DNA of 64,000 nt from Pseudomonas sp. K2I15 (GTDB taxonomy: Bacteria > Pseudomonadota > Gammaproteobacteria > Pseudomonadales > Pseudomonadaceae), in assembly GCF_002204795.1 (NCBI RefSeq), contig NZ_NIXO01000004.1, positions 1-64,000 on the forward strand. Reading direction: 5' to 3'. Below, piece by piece: positions 9,014-18,945 of this stretch (within the stretch, counting starts at the first letter, position 1; the number at the start of each line of letters is the position of its first letter). A program made the translations under genes and the position numbers. Below the pieces are notes generated by a model, which was not told the DNA's origin, made no database searches, and saw nothing but the letters and a program-made list of their open reading frames with translations.

Positions 9014-9966
9014 GGTGTTTTGCCATTGATGAGTTGGTTTATGGTGGTTGGCCAATTGGTAATTTCGGCAGTGATTGTACGATAGTCGCTGCTCACTAGC
9101 TGTTCTAGTTTCCATGGATATGCAGCATCATGAACGCGGGCGGGAGTCGCCTTACCAGAAGTGGTTGCTTGGTTATATGCGTCAGTCAGCGCCAGTCGAT
9201 GCGCAAGGTATTCAGCGAAACAAGCCATTAAAGGTTCATTCGCCGGGTCGGCAAAGCCTGATTTTTGTTCAATAAGGTCAGAAATTTTCTCGCCGGTGTC
9301 TAATATTAACTTTACATATGGCAAGCAATTCTGGTAGTGCTCAGCAAGCAAGTTAATATCTGATATTAGCTTAAATGGTCGATCGCCATTTTGAGATCTA
9401 ATATAAAGAGACTCTCGACCGTCCCTGGCGGGGTCAGTTAAATAGTAAAAAGAGCTGGGGGATTCGTTTAGGAGAAGGCTGTAGAGTTGACGGCTAAGAT
9501 TATAGCTTTGGCGAATCAATATCAAAAGCGGACCATAAAACTCATTCGCTTGTTTGTGGCGGTACTCAAGCATTTTTGACATGGCTTCAAAGCCAGATTT
9601 GCGATCTTGACTTTGCTCGTTATGTTTGAATTGTTTGGACTGAACATACAATGTCAGAAACGCACTAATCACTGATAGGATTATGGCAACCAGAAATGGG
9701 GAGTAGGTCTTAAGCCAGTTATCGGTTAATTTCTGGTCAATTGATTTAAGTTGTGCACCTAACTCAGCGAAATGGGATTGCGCAGACTGAGTAGTACCAT
9801 CATGACCAACCGATACGGTATATTGGCTAGCATGTAGAACTCCGACAGATGAAGGGGCTGACGGTGAAATTGGAAATATTAAGGCGTTGTTAAAATCTGC
9901 CGCGTAAATAGTTGACGAAAACATCAGAGCTAAAAATGGACAAATGAGTAGCCGGAAACGCTTCAA
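9010..9966 (-). CDS. Exported/membrane-anchored protein of unknown function
   Basis: This 318-residue protein is not one I recognise. The N-terminus has a signal peptide (hydrophobic stretch LLICPFLALMF, likely cleavage after IYA). A second hydrophobic helix lies at about residues 91-110 (FLVAIILSVISAFLTLYV), followed by a basic segment. The predicted topology is a short periplasmic part, one membrane span and a cytoplasmic C-terminal domain of about 200 residues, which is mostly helical. It is the first gene of a two-gene operon with the methyltransferase, sharing the four-base GTGA overlap. A purine-rich stretch lies just before its ATG. Confidence 0.6.
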   Translation of the reverse strand: MKRFRLLICPFLALMFSSTIYAADFNNALIFPISPSAPSSVGVLHASQYTVSVGHDGTTQSAQSHFAELGAQLKSIDQKLTDNWLKTYSPFLVAIILSVISAFLTLYVQSKQFKHNEQSQDRKSGFEAMSKMLEYRHKQANEFYGPLLILIRQSYNLSRQLYSLLLNESPSSFYYLTDPARDGRESLYIRSQNGDRPFKLISDINLLAEHYQNCLPYVKLILDTGEKISDLIEQKSGFADPANEPLMACFAEYLAHRLALTDAYNQATTSGKATPARVHDAAYPWKLEQLVSSDYRTITAEITNWPTTINQLINGKTP

Positions 9967-10480
9967 GTGATCACTCCTAAAAATACAAATATCTCATGCC
10001 TCTTAAGCGTTTCATAGACCGAATTCCAAGGTACTCAAGCAGGCTTGAGCCTACCCCCATCAACCGTCTGAAACGCTTTTAGCTGTTGGTAGGCCCATTG
10101 AGCAAACCCTGGCAAACGGAAGCCTGAATTGAGTGCATGGCGACCTGCGAGCAGCAAACCTGGGGATAGCATTGAGCTATCATGGAGAGTAAGGTACGAA
10201 TGCTGCTTTCGTGTGGATAGCTTCTTCGTCATAGTAAGTGATGCGGGCGCCACTATGCACCACGGATGGAATGAGATGACCCCTATACACAGCTTCTTCC
10301 GACCTACTGCCCCTTCCGTCCCGGTAGGTAAGCACGCGTCCCTGCCTGACATGCGACCGCCTCAATCGTATTCCTATTCTGTAAAAGTATTCCTGCGGTT
10401 AAGACCAAACATGCCGAAACCTTTCAGTTTTCAGATATATAACTACCATCTATTTTTTGCGTTGCTGAGGTTCAGTTAAA
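9967..10480. other. Intergenic stretch before dptF
   Basis: No gene is supported in these 514 bases. Minus-strand frames around 10035-10365 contain protein-like pieces in two different frames, which may be a decayed gene that I do not recognise. The last 100 bases before 10481 are AT-rich and must contain the dptF promoter and leader. A GAGG at about 10467-10470 can serve as ribosome-binding site. Confidence 0.35.
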
Positions 10481-12103
10481 ATGTCAATGACACTTCGGAA
10501 GGCATTAAGCGTTCTGGGCAAATCATCTCCGTTTTCAGTAAGTACCGTCAGTGACAAAGCTAGTGATGAGCTAGATATCTATAAAAACAGGTTATATGTA
10601 CAACAGGATATTGAAAAAGAATTCGCAGACAGAGCGGAGCAGTTGGGTCCACACGGCGTTATATTTCTGTGCGGCAGCAGCGGTGATGGTAAGTCTGAAA
10701 TATTAACAAGATTTTACTCACGACTAAGTGAGACATGTGATTTTCATCTTGATGCAACACATAGTTTCGCTCCTCATGAAACCGCTATCCAAGCATTGGA
10801 TCAATTGTTCGATAAGTTCAAGAACTCAAATAAGCCGCTGATACTCGGAATCAACGTTGGTATGTTGGCCAATTACTCTAAAGAAGGTGCAGAAAGGCAC
10901 AGGGATTTTAGAGAAAGCATAGATCTGTTTTTGAGTGGAAACCACAACCTTGTTGGCGAATTTCATTTTCTAGATTTCGAGAACTTTTCAAAGTTCAAAT
11001 TTGCAATAGGTGAAGAGTCCTATTCTGAGTTCGCTGAGCAGTTAATCAGTAACCTTGCTTGTCGGGAAAATTCTAATCCATTTTATCTCCGTGCTCTTGA
11101 AGCCGAGTCCGCGGGAGTAGAGACAAAGCTTGTGGCCAATTTCAATATGCTGAGTATGCCAGGAGTCAGAAGGGTTATTATAACTCAGCTATTTAAAGCA
11201 AGGCTTCTGAAAGATCAGTTTATTACAACTCGCGCAATATTGGATTTGCTGCACCATTTGCTTACCGCTGATGGGTATTTATTCGACAATCTTTATGTGG
11301 GAACTGCCAATGAACTTGTGCAGCGAATTTCGGAATTTGACCCCGCACTTTTAAGAACGAGAGCCCTTGATGACTTTATATTGAGATATGAGTTGGGGTT
11401 GCCTGATATTGAGTTGGATGTTTTTGTCGCTCAAATATCCAGTTTAAATATATGCTTTAGTCGTGAAGGGGTTAAGCGGGGGGACGCGGCGTCATTGATA
11501 AGGCTCTTCAGCCTTCTACGAGAACAAAATATTAGTAATAACTACCATCAACAATTTACAAGCGAATTTTCCGAGCTTACTTTGCTATCCTATGCGCGTA
11601 TGTGGAGTTTGCATATGGGTTATCAGGGTGGAGGCAATGATAAAAAAGAAATAAGAAAATATTATCATAACGATTTCATTACTGGTGTGCTGCGTTATGC
11701 TAACCGCAACGCACCACAGCTTCAAAATTCTCGCGGAGAGATCTATCTTGGTGAATTTGGTACTGTAAAACTTTCCGCAGTAGTCGAAGTTAAATTTGAT
11801 TTTGACGCGCTAGCTAGCCTGAAAAAGAGTCGAGGGGTTTATTTCTCAGCTCTTTTGAAGGTTTTCGATCAGTCGCTTAAGTCGTTACCTTTGACGCTGA
11901 ATTTGTTTCAATTAGTGGAAAAGCTTAATTATGGATATCGGCCTAATAAGTACGACAAAAATACTGTGGTGATTTTGGATGATATTGTTGAAAATATTAA
12001 AAACGTTGCCAGGCAGCATGGTGAGTTGAAACTTTATGAGGGTGATATCACGTACACTGCTAAAATGGATGATGATATGATCACAGTTGATAGGGGGGCG
12101 TAA
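10481..12103 (+). CDS. dptF: Phosphorothioation-dependent restriction protein DptF
   Basis: This 540-residue protein is the first gene of the dptFGH restriction module. It has a Walker A P-loop at residues 65-72 (GSSGDGKS), and is otherwise of the DptF/DndF type, an ATPase of the system that cuts DNA lacking phosphorothioate marks. DptFGH proteins act together in the cytoplasm, and restriction is held off when DndBCDE has modified host DNA. The stop codon overlaps the dptG start (TAATG), so the two are coupled. The ATG at 10481 is preceded by a GAGG at a suitable distance. Base composition is markedly AT-richer than the core genes to the right. Confidence 0.9.
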   Translation: MSMTLRKALSVLGKSSPFSVSTVSDKASDELDIYKNRLYVQQDIEKEFADRAEQLGPHGVIFLCGSSGDGKSEILTRFYSRLSETCDFHLDATHSFAPHETAIQALDQLFDKFKNSNKPLILGINVGMLANYSKEGAERHRDFRESIDLFLSGNHNLVGEFHFLDFENFSKFKFAIGEESYSEFAEQLISNLACRENSNPFYLRALEAESAGVETKLVANFNMLSMPGVRRVIITQLFKARLLKDQFITTRAILDLLHHLLTADGYLFDNLYVGTANELVQRISEFDPALLRTRALDDFILRYELGLPDIELDVFVAQISSLNICFSREGVKRGDAASLIRLFSLLREQNISNNYHQQFTSEFSELTLLSYARMWSLHMGYQGGGNDKKEIRKYYHNDFITGVLRYANRNAPQLQNSRGEIYLGEFGTVKLSAVVEVKFDFDALASLKKSRGVYFSALLKVFDQSLKSLPLTLNLFQLVEKLNYGYRPNKYDKNTVVILDDIVENIKNVARQHGELKLYEGDITYTAKMDDDMITVDRGA

Positions 12104-13425
12104 TGTACCCAATACCAGAAAGTATCGTGCCCGCAGATGATAATAAGCTTGATAGCTATTTTCCTATACGAAGTAAAGGTAATGAATTTGACTGGGGTGT
12201 TATCACCGGGCTCATCTTGAGCTATATTTTAAGATTGCAAATTAAAAACTATAGTATCGAGGACTTTCGCTCGGAATGTGAGAAGCATATGTCGGAGCTG
12301 CTCGGAAGTCATGATCATGGTTTTTTGGCTGTGCTTGAAAGAATGTACTTTTCTACTAATGACGTTTTGAAAATATCACCATTATTCCTTCTCTTTAAAG
12401 CCCAGTACAACGGGAGCGGCAAGGCTACTTTAGGGGCGTCGAACTGGAGAATGGGTGCGCTTTTTGCGAGCCTTCTGGGCGACCAAAAAACAGAAAGCGA
12501 ACTCCCTCAAAAGCTTAATTTTTTGGAGGTTGAAATATTAAATGTATTGTCAGCCCGGTTAAAACCTGCCGCAGAAGTGCTTTTCGCTGAGGAACGGCCG
12601 TATCTCCCTTACCTAGCAGAGAAATTTAAACTCGATATTAGTTTTTTGTCTGGGCATCCCACGTATTTACTCGAACACCTTGAAGACGCTTTAAAGTTAT
12701 ATGCGTTTTCCTATTGCAGTCAGCTTGCGTTGAATATTCGAGCTTGGAAAGAAGGCTGTCCAGTTAGCCGAAAGCTTTATTTTATTCTAGACTCTGAAAA
12801 AGCCAGTGCTGAACGTTCAATGGTACAAAACCACGGTTATAAGATGTTTTCAAAAGCTTCTGAGTATTTGTTTCCTATACTTTCCGCTTTGGAAGTTCTC
12901 CAGCTTCAAGGGTCGAAGCGTCCTCTATGGCAGGTTTATGATGAATGTAATAGTTATTCTGATCACGTCCAGCTGCTAACAGATTTGAATAACTACCTGT
13001 CGGCGTTCATAGAGCTGCGTGTACTACCTAAGCAGGCACCATCAACAACTGTCGAAGAGGCTTTCACGCAACTTGAAAAGGTCGCGGTTGGTCAATTCCG
13101 CGACGAGAAGACAAAGCGCTCGGACGTAAATAAAAAATACATGATCGCACTTGAGGACCAGATCGGAGCTGAATTCATACAGTCCAGAGGTAGGGCAGGG
13201 CGTGTGCTAGTACTGAATCAAGATCAATTGGTATTATTAACAAATTTATCAATTGGCTTGCGTGATAAGTTGAGACTGCACGAGCTGATAGATGAGTTTA
13301 GATCCAGAGGTTTCTATCTTGATAGCCAATCACAGCAAGTGCTCGTTTCCTTTTACGAACGTATGGGGAACATCGAAAGGATGAGCGATAGTGGAGACGC
13401 AGTTTATGTCCGCAAAACCATATGA
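12103..13425 (+). CDS. dptG: Phosphorothioation-dependent restriction protein DptG
   Basis: This is a 440-residue middle gene of the dptFGH operon. DptG has no well-known catalytic motif, and the assignment rests on size and on its place between an unmistakable DptF and DptH. The protein is largely helical with no signal peptide or membrane span. It begins by overlapping the dptF stop (TAATG) and ends inside the start region of dptH, so the three genes are probably translated in step. In known systems DptG is required with DptF and DptH for restriction of unmodified DNA. Confidence 0.85.
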   Translation: MYPIPESIVPADDNKLDSYFPIRSKGNEFDWGVITGLILSYILRLQIKNYSIEDFRSECEKHMSELLGSHDHGFLAVLERMYFSTNDVLKISPLFLLFKAQYNGSGKATLGASNWRMGALFASLLGDQKTESELPQKLNFLEVEILNVLSARLKPAAEVLFAEERPYLPYLAEKFKLDISFLSGHPTYLLEHLEDALKLYAFSYCSQLALNIRAWKEGCPVSRKLYFILDSEKASAERSMVQNHGYKMFSKASEYLFPILSALEVLQLQGSKRPLWQVYDECNSYSDHVQLLTDLNNYLSAFIELRVLPKQAPSTTVEEAFTQLEKVAVGQFRDEKTKRSDVNKKYMIALEDQIGAEFIQSRGRAGRVLVLNQDQLVLLTNLSIGLRDKLRLHELIDEFRSRGFYLDSQSQQVLVSFYERMGNIERMSDSGDAVYVRKTI

Positions 13426-16400
13426 AAACTTTATGGTAGAGTGCCTGCTTAAGTCGATTAGTAAGGATATGCAGCCAGGCTCTCGTTATCAATTTAAGTC
13501 CTCAGACGACAAAAATTCTTTTAAGTTGTACGAAGCGTTTATGGTTTTTTCGTCTGAAAAAAGTATGATGTTTAATGGACAGAAGTTGAGTTATATAGAG
13601 GTTAATGGTGTCCGCTTAATTTTTGTTATGCAGGGTGTGTCAGAAGTTGGGTTTACCGAGAACTATATATCACATCTGCGTGATCAAGTTGCAGGTCAAG
13701 GCGGGGTATTCAAGGGTAGTGCGCTTTTATATGTTCATAATAGTATGCTGGATACGCTAATTAATAGTGCTAGTGATGTAGCGGCTGAAGGTGCAATATG
13801 GCACCCAAAGTTTTTCCAAGATGAATTATACCTTCTAGTTGACAAAGCAGTAGCGCATGCCTCTCTGTTCGTTTGTTTATTAGAAGATCAACTACGAGTG
13901 ATAGTTGAAGACGGAGCAACGATTTTTGGTTTTGCCTCGTTGTACAAATCTCTTTCTGGAGGTGTGCTTGAGTTTGAGGAACTTGGTCTGTTTAAGGATC
14001 CTATCATTCTCCAAATGAGGGAGCAAACTCCTCAGATCAAACGGAGGCTCGACGAAAATAGGTCGCTACGTCGAGAGATAGAGTTTTGTGTTGCCAATTA
14101 TCGAGATCAACTTGATGGTGTGCTAACTAAGTTTAGCCCTAAATTTATTAAGGCCCATTTTGAAGATGCTAAGGATTGGCAGTCTTTAAATTTCGAGGCC
14201 TTCTCTACCGAGATACGTTCAAACAAAACTCCGAAACTTGTCCTTGCAGACATTAAGGTGGAACGAGCTACTGCTGAGCCCCGAACTAAGAGCATGACAA
14301 AAGCTGGCCAGCGAGAAATAAGCTTACTTATGCATTACGTGCCAGGTGCTACGGATGTACTGATCAGTTTAGACTTTTCCGGAAGTGAGCTTCAGGCGTC
14401 TGATATAAGAGTAGTTAGTCGGCACGGCATTATCGACCACAAAATTGATGTTAAATCTATTGCAGGAGGAGCATCAGCTAGGATTAAGGTGTTCCCCCAG
14501 CAAAAAATTTCTTTCTTTAGTATTGAACTCAATCGGACTAACAAGGCAGAAGAGTATAAAGTGAGATGTCTGTTAGTAGAGGAAGGTTTATTTGAGCTTA
14601 ATAGGTTTAAAACTTGTTTCAAACTTGAGCCTACTAAGCCAATCCTTACTCTTCAGCTAGAGGAGAACAAGCTATCAATTGGTCCATCCATTTCGAATAT
14701 CTGGACTTTAACCGGCTCACAAGATGTTGTCGACTGGAACGTTTATGGAACGGTTGACTTTAACGCTGTCGCGAACCAAAGCGATATAATTCAGTTTTGG
14801 TTGGAAAGTTCAGGTCATAAAATATTTATAAATATTGAGGGTGCAAGCGCAAATACTGGCCTGGTAACCCCTTTATTATTTGATCGGGAACGATATAACA
14901 AGCTATTTAGAGACGACGGTAACGCGGAGTATAATCGAGCAAAGCGTCGGGTAATTTTAGATAATTCGGAACACACACTTGTAGGTGTAAGGCATCAACT
15001 TATAGAGTTTGAAGCATACTTGGTTGACAATCGAAAGCTTAACAAACTTTCTGATAATTCATTACACATAGATGACCTCCAGTATTCGCATCCAGAGCTT
15101 CATGGCGGCTACGTTAGACTATTTGATTACTATGACCAATACAAAACACTTCCTAGTCTATGTGCTTGGGGCCCTGAGTATTGTGAGATAGTGCAAGCCT
15201 TGCTTGATGCGTACGAAGATGCGTTGACGGCCATTCGGTTGAATCAAGTACTTTCGATTGAAGATCGAATGCTTCTTCAGATCGGTCTTCACGTGCATGA
15301 AGACAAAGAACGGTTGTCGCCTATTCACCCTCTTACGCTAGTTTACCATTTACAATTGGTACATGAGATTTTGCTGGAGAGGGATAAAAAAGGTAGCTTC
15401 TCATTTTTTGAACTACCGGAGGTCACGACAGAGCGTCTCGTAGCTTCTGGGTTGTTGCCATATATATACCATAGTGATGCTGACTACGCGAACTTGGTGC
15501 CAGTAAGGGAGAATCAGTTTTGGATAGATTTGATCCCTCAGCGTAAAGGAAGCAGTCAATACGTACGACGGCTTGTTAAGGACAAACTTACCGAGTTTAC
15601 CAAGGCCTACACAAGGTTGTTCGAGGGTGGTCGGAGCAGCACGCTGATTGTTAACGCGATAAATCAAGGTCAGGCTAAAGAGTTATTCTTGGGGATAATT
15701 GATTTTTTCAAAGAGGACTTGCTTCACAATAAGAGTTGGCTTCATGTTAATTTTTATGATCAAGATGTGCTTCAAAATCAATTCGATCTCTTTGCTGAAG
15801 CGGGAACTTATGATAAAGCCCAAGAGCTGCTCGGGCTCAAAAGTGGTCAGCTTCGCGCCGATGTAGATACCTTAATCGACTATGTCAGGGGCCGATTAAC
15901 GTATAGTAAGTTCCCTTCACCTACCTCCGATACTACGCTTGAATATGCACATCTTGCTTTTTTTAAAAATGATGTTCCAGTTGATAAACAAGATGTGAAT
16001 ATAGACAACCAGCTTAGCGGTGTATTGTGCGGCGGCTTGATATCTGGCGAAGCAGCGGAGACAAAAGGTCAAAGCTATTTTACAGCTTTTGGGCTGCGCG
16101 ATGTTGACACCTCGGACGTGCAAAGTTTGAGGTTCGCTAGGCTGATTGGAATGCTATGGAAGCCTTCTCGACACCCCAATGCACAGTACTTAGGCACTGG
16201 TATTGGTTTGGCGGTTAGCCCTGATTTTAAAGAGCTTCTTATACGCTCGTACGATAGTGCTTTGTGGACCACTATAATCGATCCAAAAGTGACGCTAGAT
16301 TTCTTTACTAGCCAGAAAGATGTGGTCTTGATTCACTATTCTGACCAATACACTAGTAGTGCTGGATATGACGCAATAACCGTTACGAAGCAAATCGAGC

Positions 16401-18505
16401 TATTTCAAAGACTGATCAAAGCGGATAGTAGCGTGGTTAGCGATAGGCTGCTTTCCGAATTTAATGCATTTAATGGTGAGTGGTTGTTAAAAATGCTGAC
16501 GGCTCCAGCAAAAGATCGAAAAGAAAAGCACGGGATCATTGGCGCCTATAAGTTTGTTAACGCGATTCTGCGAAAATCCGATATCTGCTGGGTACCGCTG
16601 TCGGTAGCGGAGATGATTCGGGTGTCCGGTAATGTTGGTCTAAAGATGTCAGAGGGGGATTTTTCAAGGAAATTGCAAGGTTACAAAAAGGGCGCAATCT
16701 CTGATGATGTATTATTTGTGGGGTTACATGATGATGCTCTTTATCTTCTGCCACTTGAAGTGAAAACGGGTGCTCACCCGGATTATGAATATGCTGCTAA
16801 ACAAGCAGCTGAGTTAAAGCGATATCTTGTAGATGATGTGCTTGGCCCTGACACTCTTGCTGGAAAGATGTATCGCTCGCTGTTTGTCCGTCAGATTTTT
16901 ATTCAGCTTGAAAAGTTTAGGCTATACCAGGTACTAGTTGACGAAAAAGCTGAAAAATTGCTCGCGGCTCGTCAAAAATGGCTAAAAGGCGATTACGCTA
17001 TCAAAAATTTATCTCATTACCCCGAGGGATTTGTCCTTGCGCATGTGGATAGCGATTGCTGTTTTGGACCTAGCTACAAAATGCGTGATCCAGATATCTT
17101 GCAAATCGAACTTCCTTATGCATTGTTGCCGACATTGATTGCGGCGGATAGTAATGCTGGTCTCGATGCTTTGGTTGAATCGTGCCACGTACCGCAAGAA
17201 TACGTTCTCGTGAAGTCTATGGGCTTAATGAGCAAGTCAGCCTCAGTGGCCAATTTGAGCCTAGACGAATCAGTTAGCTCTGTTCACAGTCAGCACTACC
17301 AACGTTCCGAGACTGAGGACAGTTTTGTTAAGAAAAAATCTGAGCAAATAGACTGCGACCATCAATTAAGTGTGCCAATTGTAGGGCCTCTTCAAGTTTT
17401 GTTTGGCCATGAAGCCCTGCACGGTGCACCATTATTTTGGGAGCCAACCAATACCGATAAGTTCATGAATACCAATACTGGGATTATCGGCACTATGGGT
17501 ACTGGGAAGACGCAGTTTACTAAGTCTCTGGTAACTCAGCTCATCAGGAACGAAATGTCTAATGTGGGTGGTGCGCCGATTGGTTTACTGATTTTTGACT
17601 ATAAATCAGATTACGTCGACCCAGAATTCATAGCTTCTAATAATGTAAGCTGTATGAAGCTTCACAGGCTACCTTATAATCCGCTTAGCCTTTACGGAAA
17701 CATGCCAATGTTACCGGTGCATACAGCAACTGGTTTTGCAGAAACTATGGCCAAGGCATTTGGGCTTGGACAAAAACAACAGTTTCGGCTTCGCAAACTG
17801 ATTCTAGAGGCGTATGAGCGTGCTGGTATTAGCGTCTCCGACCCCAAAAGTTGGACGCTCCCTTGCCCCACTATATTTGCGGTTTGGAAACTTTTTCTCG
17901 CCCAAGACAAAATAGAAGAAGACTCTTTATATGCGGCGCTGGATAGCTTAGCTACGTATGAGATATTCGAATCAGATCCAAAAATGGTTACTCCGCTTTA
18001 TGAAATGCTCAGAGGCGTAACAGTTATCGAGTTGGCGGGGTACTCTCCCCAAATTCAAAACCTCGTTGTGGCTTTGACGTTAGACTTGTTTTACGTTCAA
18101 ATGCAGAAGCAGGGAAAGCCGAGGGTTGTTGGTAATTTGCGTCAACTAACCAAAATGATCCTTGTAGATGAAGCGGATAACTTCATGAAAGAGGACTTTC
18201 AAAGCTTGCGAAAAATACTGAAGGAAGGTCGTGAGTACGGTGTAGGAGTAATATTATCAACTCAAGAAATTACCCACTTTAAGACTGGCGAGAATAACTA
18301 CGCGTCATATATTTTGACTTGGGTTATTCATCGAGTTGCGGAAATAAAAAATTCAGAAGTAAAAGCGTTATTCAATAAAGATGATAAAGCGGATCAAGAA
18401 AAATTAATGGAAGAAATAAGAAAATTGGAGAAGCACTATAGTCTTTATGTTGATGGTGACAAAAAAATTGTAAAGATGCGGGATCGAGCTTTCTGGGAGC
18501 TATAG
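13406..18505 (+). CDS. dptH: Phosphorothioation-dependent restriction protein DptH (HerA/FtsK-like ATPase)
   Basis: This very large protein of about 1,699 residues is typical of DptH/DndH. The C-terminal part (from about residue 1,350) is a HerA/FtsK-like motor: Walker A GTMGTGKTQF near residue 1,362, Walker B MILVDEADNFM near residue 1,585, and ILSTQEITHF downstream. The long N-terminal part has no motif I can name, but near residues 1,110-1,130 there is LLPLEVKTGAH, which looks like the core of a PD-(D/E)XK nuclease fold. The start at ATG 13406 is preferred over GTG 13391 because GGAGA lies at the right distance. The gene overlaps the end of dptG by 20 bases. Confidence 0.9.
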   Translation: MSAKPYENFMVECLLKSISKDMQPGSRYQFKSSDDKNSFKLYEAFMVFSSEKSMMFNGQKLSYIEVNGVRLIFVMQGVSEVGFTENYISHLRDQVAGQGGVFKGSALLYVHNSMLDTLINSASDVAAEGAIWHPKFFQDELYLLVDKAVAHASLFVCLLEDQLRVIVEDGATIFGFASLYKSLSGGVLEFEELGLFKDPIILQMREQTPQIKRRLDENRSLRREIEFCVANYRDQLDGVLTKFSPKFIKAHFEDAKDWQSLNFEAFSTEIRSNKTPKLVLADIKVERATAEPRTKSMTKAGQREISLLMHYVPGATDVLISLDFSGSELQASDIRVVSRHGIIDHKIDVKSIAGGASARIKVFPQQKISFFSIELNRTNKAEEYKVRCLLVEEGLFELNRFKTCFKLEPTKPILTLQLEENKLSIGPSISNIWTLTGSQDVVDWNVYGTVDFNAVANQSDIIQFWLESSGHKIFINIEGASANTGLVTPLLFDRERYNKLFRDDGNAEYNRAKRRVILDNSEHTLVGVRHQLIEFEAYLVDNRKLNKLSDNSLHIDDLQYSHPELHGGYVRLFDYYDQYKTLPSLCAWGPEYCEIVQALLDAYEDALTAIRLNQVLSIEDRMLLQIGLHVHEDKERLSPIHPLTLVYHLQLVHEILLERDKKGSFSFFELPEVTTERLVASGLLPYIYHSDADYANLVPVRENQFWIDLIPQRKGSSQYVRRLVKDKLTEFTKAYTRLFEGGRSSTLIVNAINQGQAKELFLGIIDFFKEDLLHNKSWLHVNFYDQDVLQNQFDLFAEAGTYDKAQELLGLKSGQLRADVDTLIDYVRGRLTYSKFPSPTSDTTLEYAHLAFFKNDVPVDKQDVNIDNQLSGVLCGGLISGEAAETKGQSYFTAFGLRDVDTSDVQSLRFARLIGMLWKPSRHPNAQYLGTGIGLAVSPDFKELLIRSYDSALWTTIIDPKVTLDFFTSQKDVVLIHYSDQYTSSAGYDAITVTKQIELFQRLIKADSSVVSDRLLSEFNAFNGEWLLKMLTAPAKDRKEKHGIIGAYKFVNAILRKSDICWVPLSVAEMIRVSGNVGLKMSEGDFSRKLQGYKKGAISDDVLFVGLHDDALYLLPLEVKTGAHPDYEYAAKQAAELKRYLVDDVLGPDTLAGKMYRSLFVRQIFIQLEKFRLYQVLVDEKAEKLLAARQKWLKGDYAIKNLSHYPEGFVLAHVDSDCCFGPSYKMRDPDILQIELPYALLPTLIAADSNAGLDALVESCHVPQEYVLVKSMGLMSKSASVANLSLDESVSSVHSQHYQRSETEDSFVKKKSEQIDCDHQLSVPIVGPLQVLFGHEALHGAPLFWEPTNTDKFMNTNTGIIGTMGTGKTQFTKSLVTQLIRNEMSNVGGAPIGLLIFDYKSDYVDPEFIASNNVSCMKLHRLPYNPLSLYGNMPMLPVHTATGFAETMAKAFGLGQKQQFRLRKLILEAYERAGISVSDPKSWTLPCPTIFAVWKLFLAQDKIEEDSLYAALDSLATYEIFESDPKMVTPLYEMLRGVTVIELAGYSPQIQNLVVALTLDLFYVQMQKQGKPRVVGNLRQLTKMILVDEADNFMKEDFQSLRKILKEGREYGVGVILSTQEITHFKTGENNYASYILTWVIHRVAEIKNSEVKALFNKDDKADQEKLMEEIRKLEKHYSLYVDGDKKIVKMRDRAFWEL

Positions 18506-18542
18506 ATTTAATATTAGGACTTCGGCTATCGCTTGAGCATGT

Positions 18543-18574
18543 TACATCACGGCGGGAAATCCCGCTGTGATGTA
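18543..18574. terminator. Hairpin between convergent dptH and dndE
   Basis: A 14-base-pair stem with one G-U pair and the loop AAAT (TACATCACGGCGGG, then CCCGCTGTGATGTA) lies between the stop of dptH and the stop of dndE. A T-rich run follows on the plus strand only loosely (ACTTTT). The position between two converging operons makes a shared, bidirectional terminator the best explanation. Confidence 0.65.
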
Positions 18575-18597
18575 GGGACGGACTTTTCGGTTTGGCG

Positions 18598-18945
18598 TTA
18601 AATTGCGCTAACAAAATCTTTCAAACTGCGATGATTCCGCAGTGACGCTACCCCGTCATGCACATGGGCGGCCCAAGCTTTTGCCATTTGTTTGGGGTCA
18701 AAATTTGAATAGTGTAGCCTCAGTACTAACTCTGTAACTACTGCTGTTTCTCCTAACCATGTTATCTTGTCCAAGACAAGTGCCCCATCGAGCTTCTTTT
18801 CGTCCTGTATATATCTGTGTCCTGCTTCTATTGATCTGAAGAACGCGATGCGAGCAGCAACATTCGGCGTGATGCCTGTATAGGCTTTGAGCTTCTTCAG
18901 TTGCTCTTCCGTATCCAGAGAAAGCTGCATTCTATTAGGCAGCAT
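18598..18945 (-). CDS. dndE: DNA phosphorothioation protein DndE
   Basis: This protein of about 115 residues is the last gene of dndBCDE. DndE is a small DNA-binding protein of the sulfur-modification complex, and binding to nicked DNA has been proposed for it. The sequence PNRMQLSLDTEEQLKKLKAY with ITPNVAARIAFFRSI is typical of the family's N-terminus. The start is set at the ATG at 18945 because GGAGG lies just before it. An upstream extension to 19017 would lie entirely inside dndD. It overlaps the dndD stop by 11 bases, showing tight coupling. Confidence 0.9.
   Translation of the reverse strand: MLPNRMQLSLDTEEQLKKLKAYTGITPNVAARIAFFRSIEAGHRYIQDEKKLDGALVLDKITWLGETAVVTELVLRLHYSNFDPKQMAKAWAAHVHDGVASLRNHRSLKDFVSAI

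Noticed and set aside
10035..10365. Minus-strand frames before dptF
   Set aside because: Protein-like pieces appear in two frames but match no family I know, so they are only mentioned as possible decay.
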